DNA from: Ettlia oleoabundans
Taxonomy: Eukaryota; Chlorophyta; Chlorophyceae; Chlamydomonadales
Length of the DNA: 17,248 nt
Assembly: GCA_019693395.1 (NCBI GenBank)
Contig: JAAMXP010000765.1
Location: 1 to 17,248, forward strand
Direction: 5' to 3'
Shown here: positions 17,207 through 17,248 of the stretch, piece by piece
Layout: every line of letters begins with the position of its first letter
How positions within the stretch are numbered: the stretch's first letter is position 1
Made by a program: the position numbers and the translations under genes
Notes under the pieces: generated by a model
Database searches by the model: none
Seen by the model: only the letters and a program-made list of their open reading frames with translations
What the model was told of the DNA's origin: nothing

Positions 17207-17248
17207 GTGCAGGGCGGGGCGGGGGCGGGGCGGGGGCAGGGCGGGCAC
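17207..17248 (+). repeat. G-rich direct repeat at the right edge
   Basis: The last 42 bp are repeats of GGGCGGGGC and GGGCAGGGC units with at least four G3+ runs, so G-quadruplex formation is possible. It most likely starts NDOR1 intron 4 (donor CAG|GTGCAG). Such sequence often stops assemblies, which may explain the window end. Confidence 0.6.

Noticed and set aside
1..17248. Mobile elements, CRISPR arrays, defence or secondary-metabolite clusters
   Set aside because: No transposase, reverse transcriptase, long terminal or terminal inverted repeats, spaced direct repeats or clustered biosynthetic enzymes were seen; all confident genes are eukaryotic housekeeping genes.

Overview
The window looks like nuclear DNA from a green alga. 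It is GC-rich, every gene is split by short introns (about 60 to 340 bp), and 24 of the 25 complete introns I placed start with GTG (mostly GTGAGC, GTGCGC/T or GTGGGT/C). The proteins carry alanine- and glutamine-rich insertions, and one TGTAA polyadenylation-type motif sits at a suitable distance. The left edge reads as degenerate CCCTAAA/CCCTAAAA repeats in the orientation expected at a left chromosome end. A trebouxiophyte or other core chlorophyte is my best guess. I see no bacterial, viral, transposon, tRNA, rRNA or CRISPR signal.

Layout, left to right. (1) 98-1088, minus: the 5' part of a TM9SF/nonaspanin gene, cut off at the left edge. (2) 1397-2098, plus: mitochondrial acyl carrier protein, divergent from gene 1. 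(3) About 1.1 kb of intergenic DNA. (4) 3205-4828, plus: a protein with a transit-peptide-like N-terminus and resemblance to the bacterial YaaW/UPF0174 family. (5) 5355-7182, plus: a TPR-like helical-repeat protein. (6) 7410-13143, minus: a 10-exon importin-beta family receptor of the transportin-SR/importin-13 type. (7) 13634-14525, plus: a GNAT acetyltransferase, divergent from gene 6. (8) 14488-15110, minus: an unrecognised helical or coiled-coil protein whose predicted 3' end overlaps gene 7. (9) 15300-17206+, plus: the 5' part of a diflavin reductase (NDOR1/Tah18/ATR3), divergent from gene 8 and cut off at the right edge.

The genes are eukaryotic housekeeping functions: endomembrane trafficking, mitochondrial lipoate/Fe-S/complex I support, nuclear import and cytosolic Fe-S assembly. 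They are not an operon. The recurring arrangement is tightly spaced divergent pairs (308, 490 and 189 bp between start codons). All exon joins were chosen so that reading phase is kept and, where a family is recognised, so that its conserved motifs are rebuilt. No transcript data were available.

I did not find a convincing new defence, mobile or signalling system. The points most worth a second look are the TM9SF gene ending in telomere-like sequence, the YaaW-like predicted organellar protein, the stop-free in-frame intron in the acyl carrier protein gene, and the antisense overlap of genes 7 and 8.
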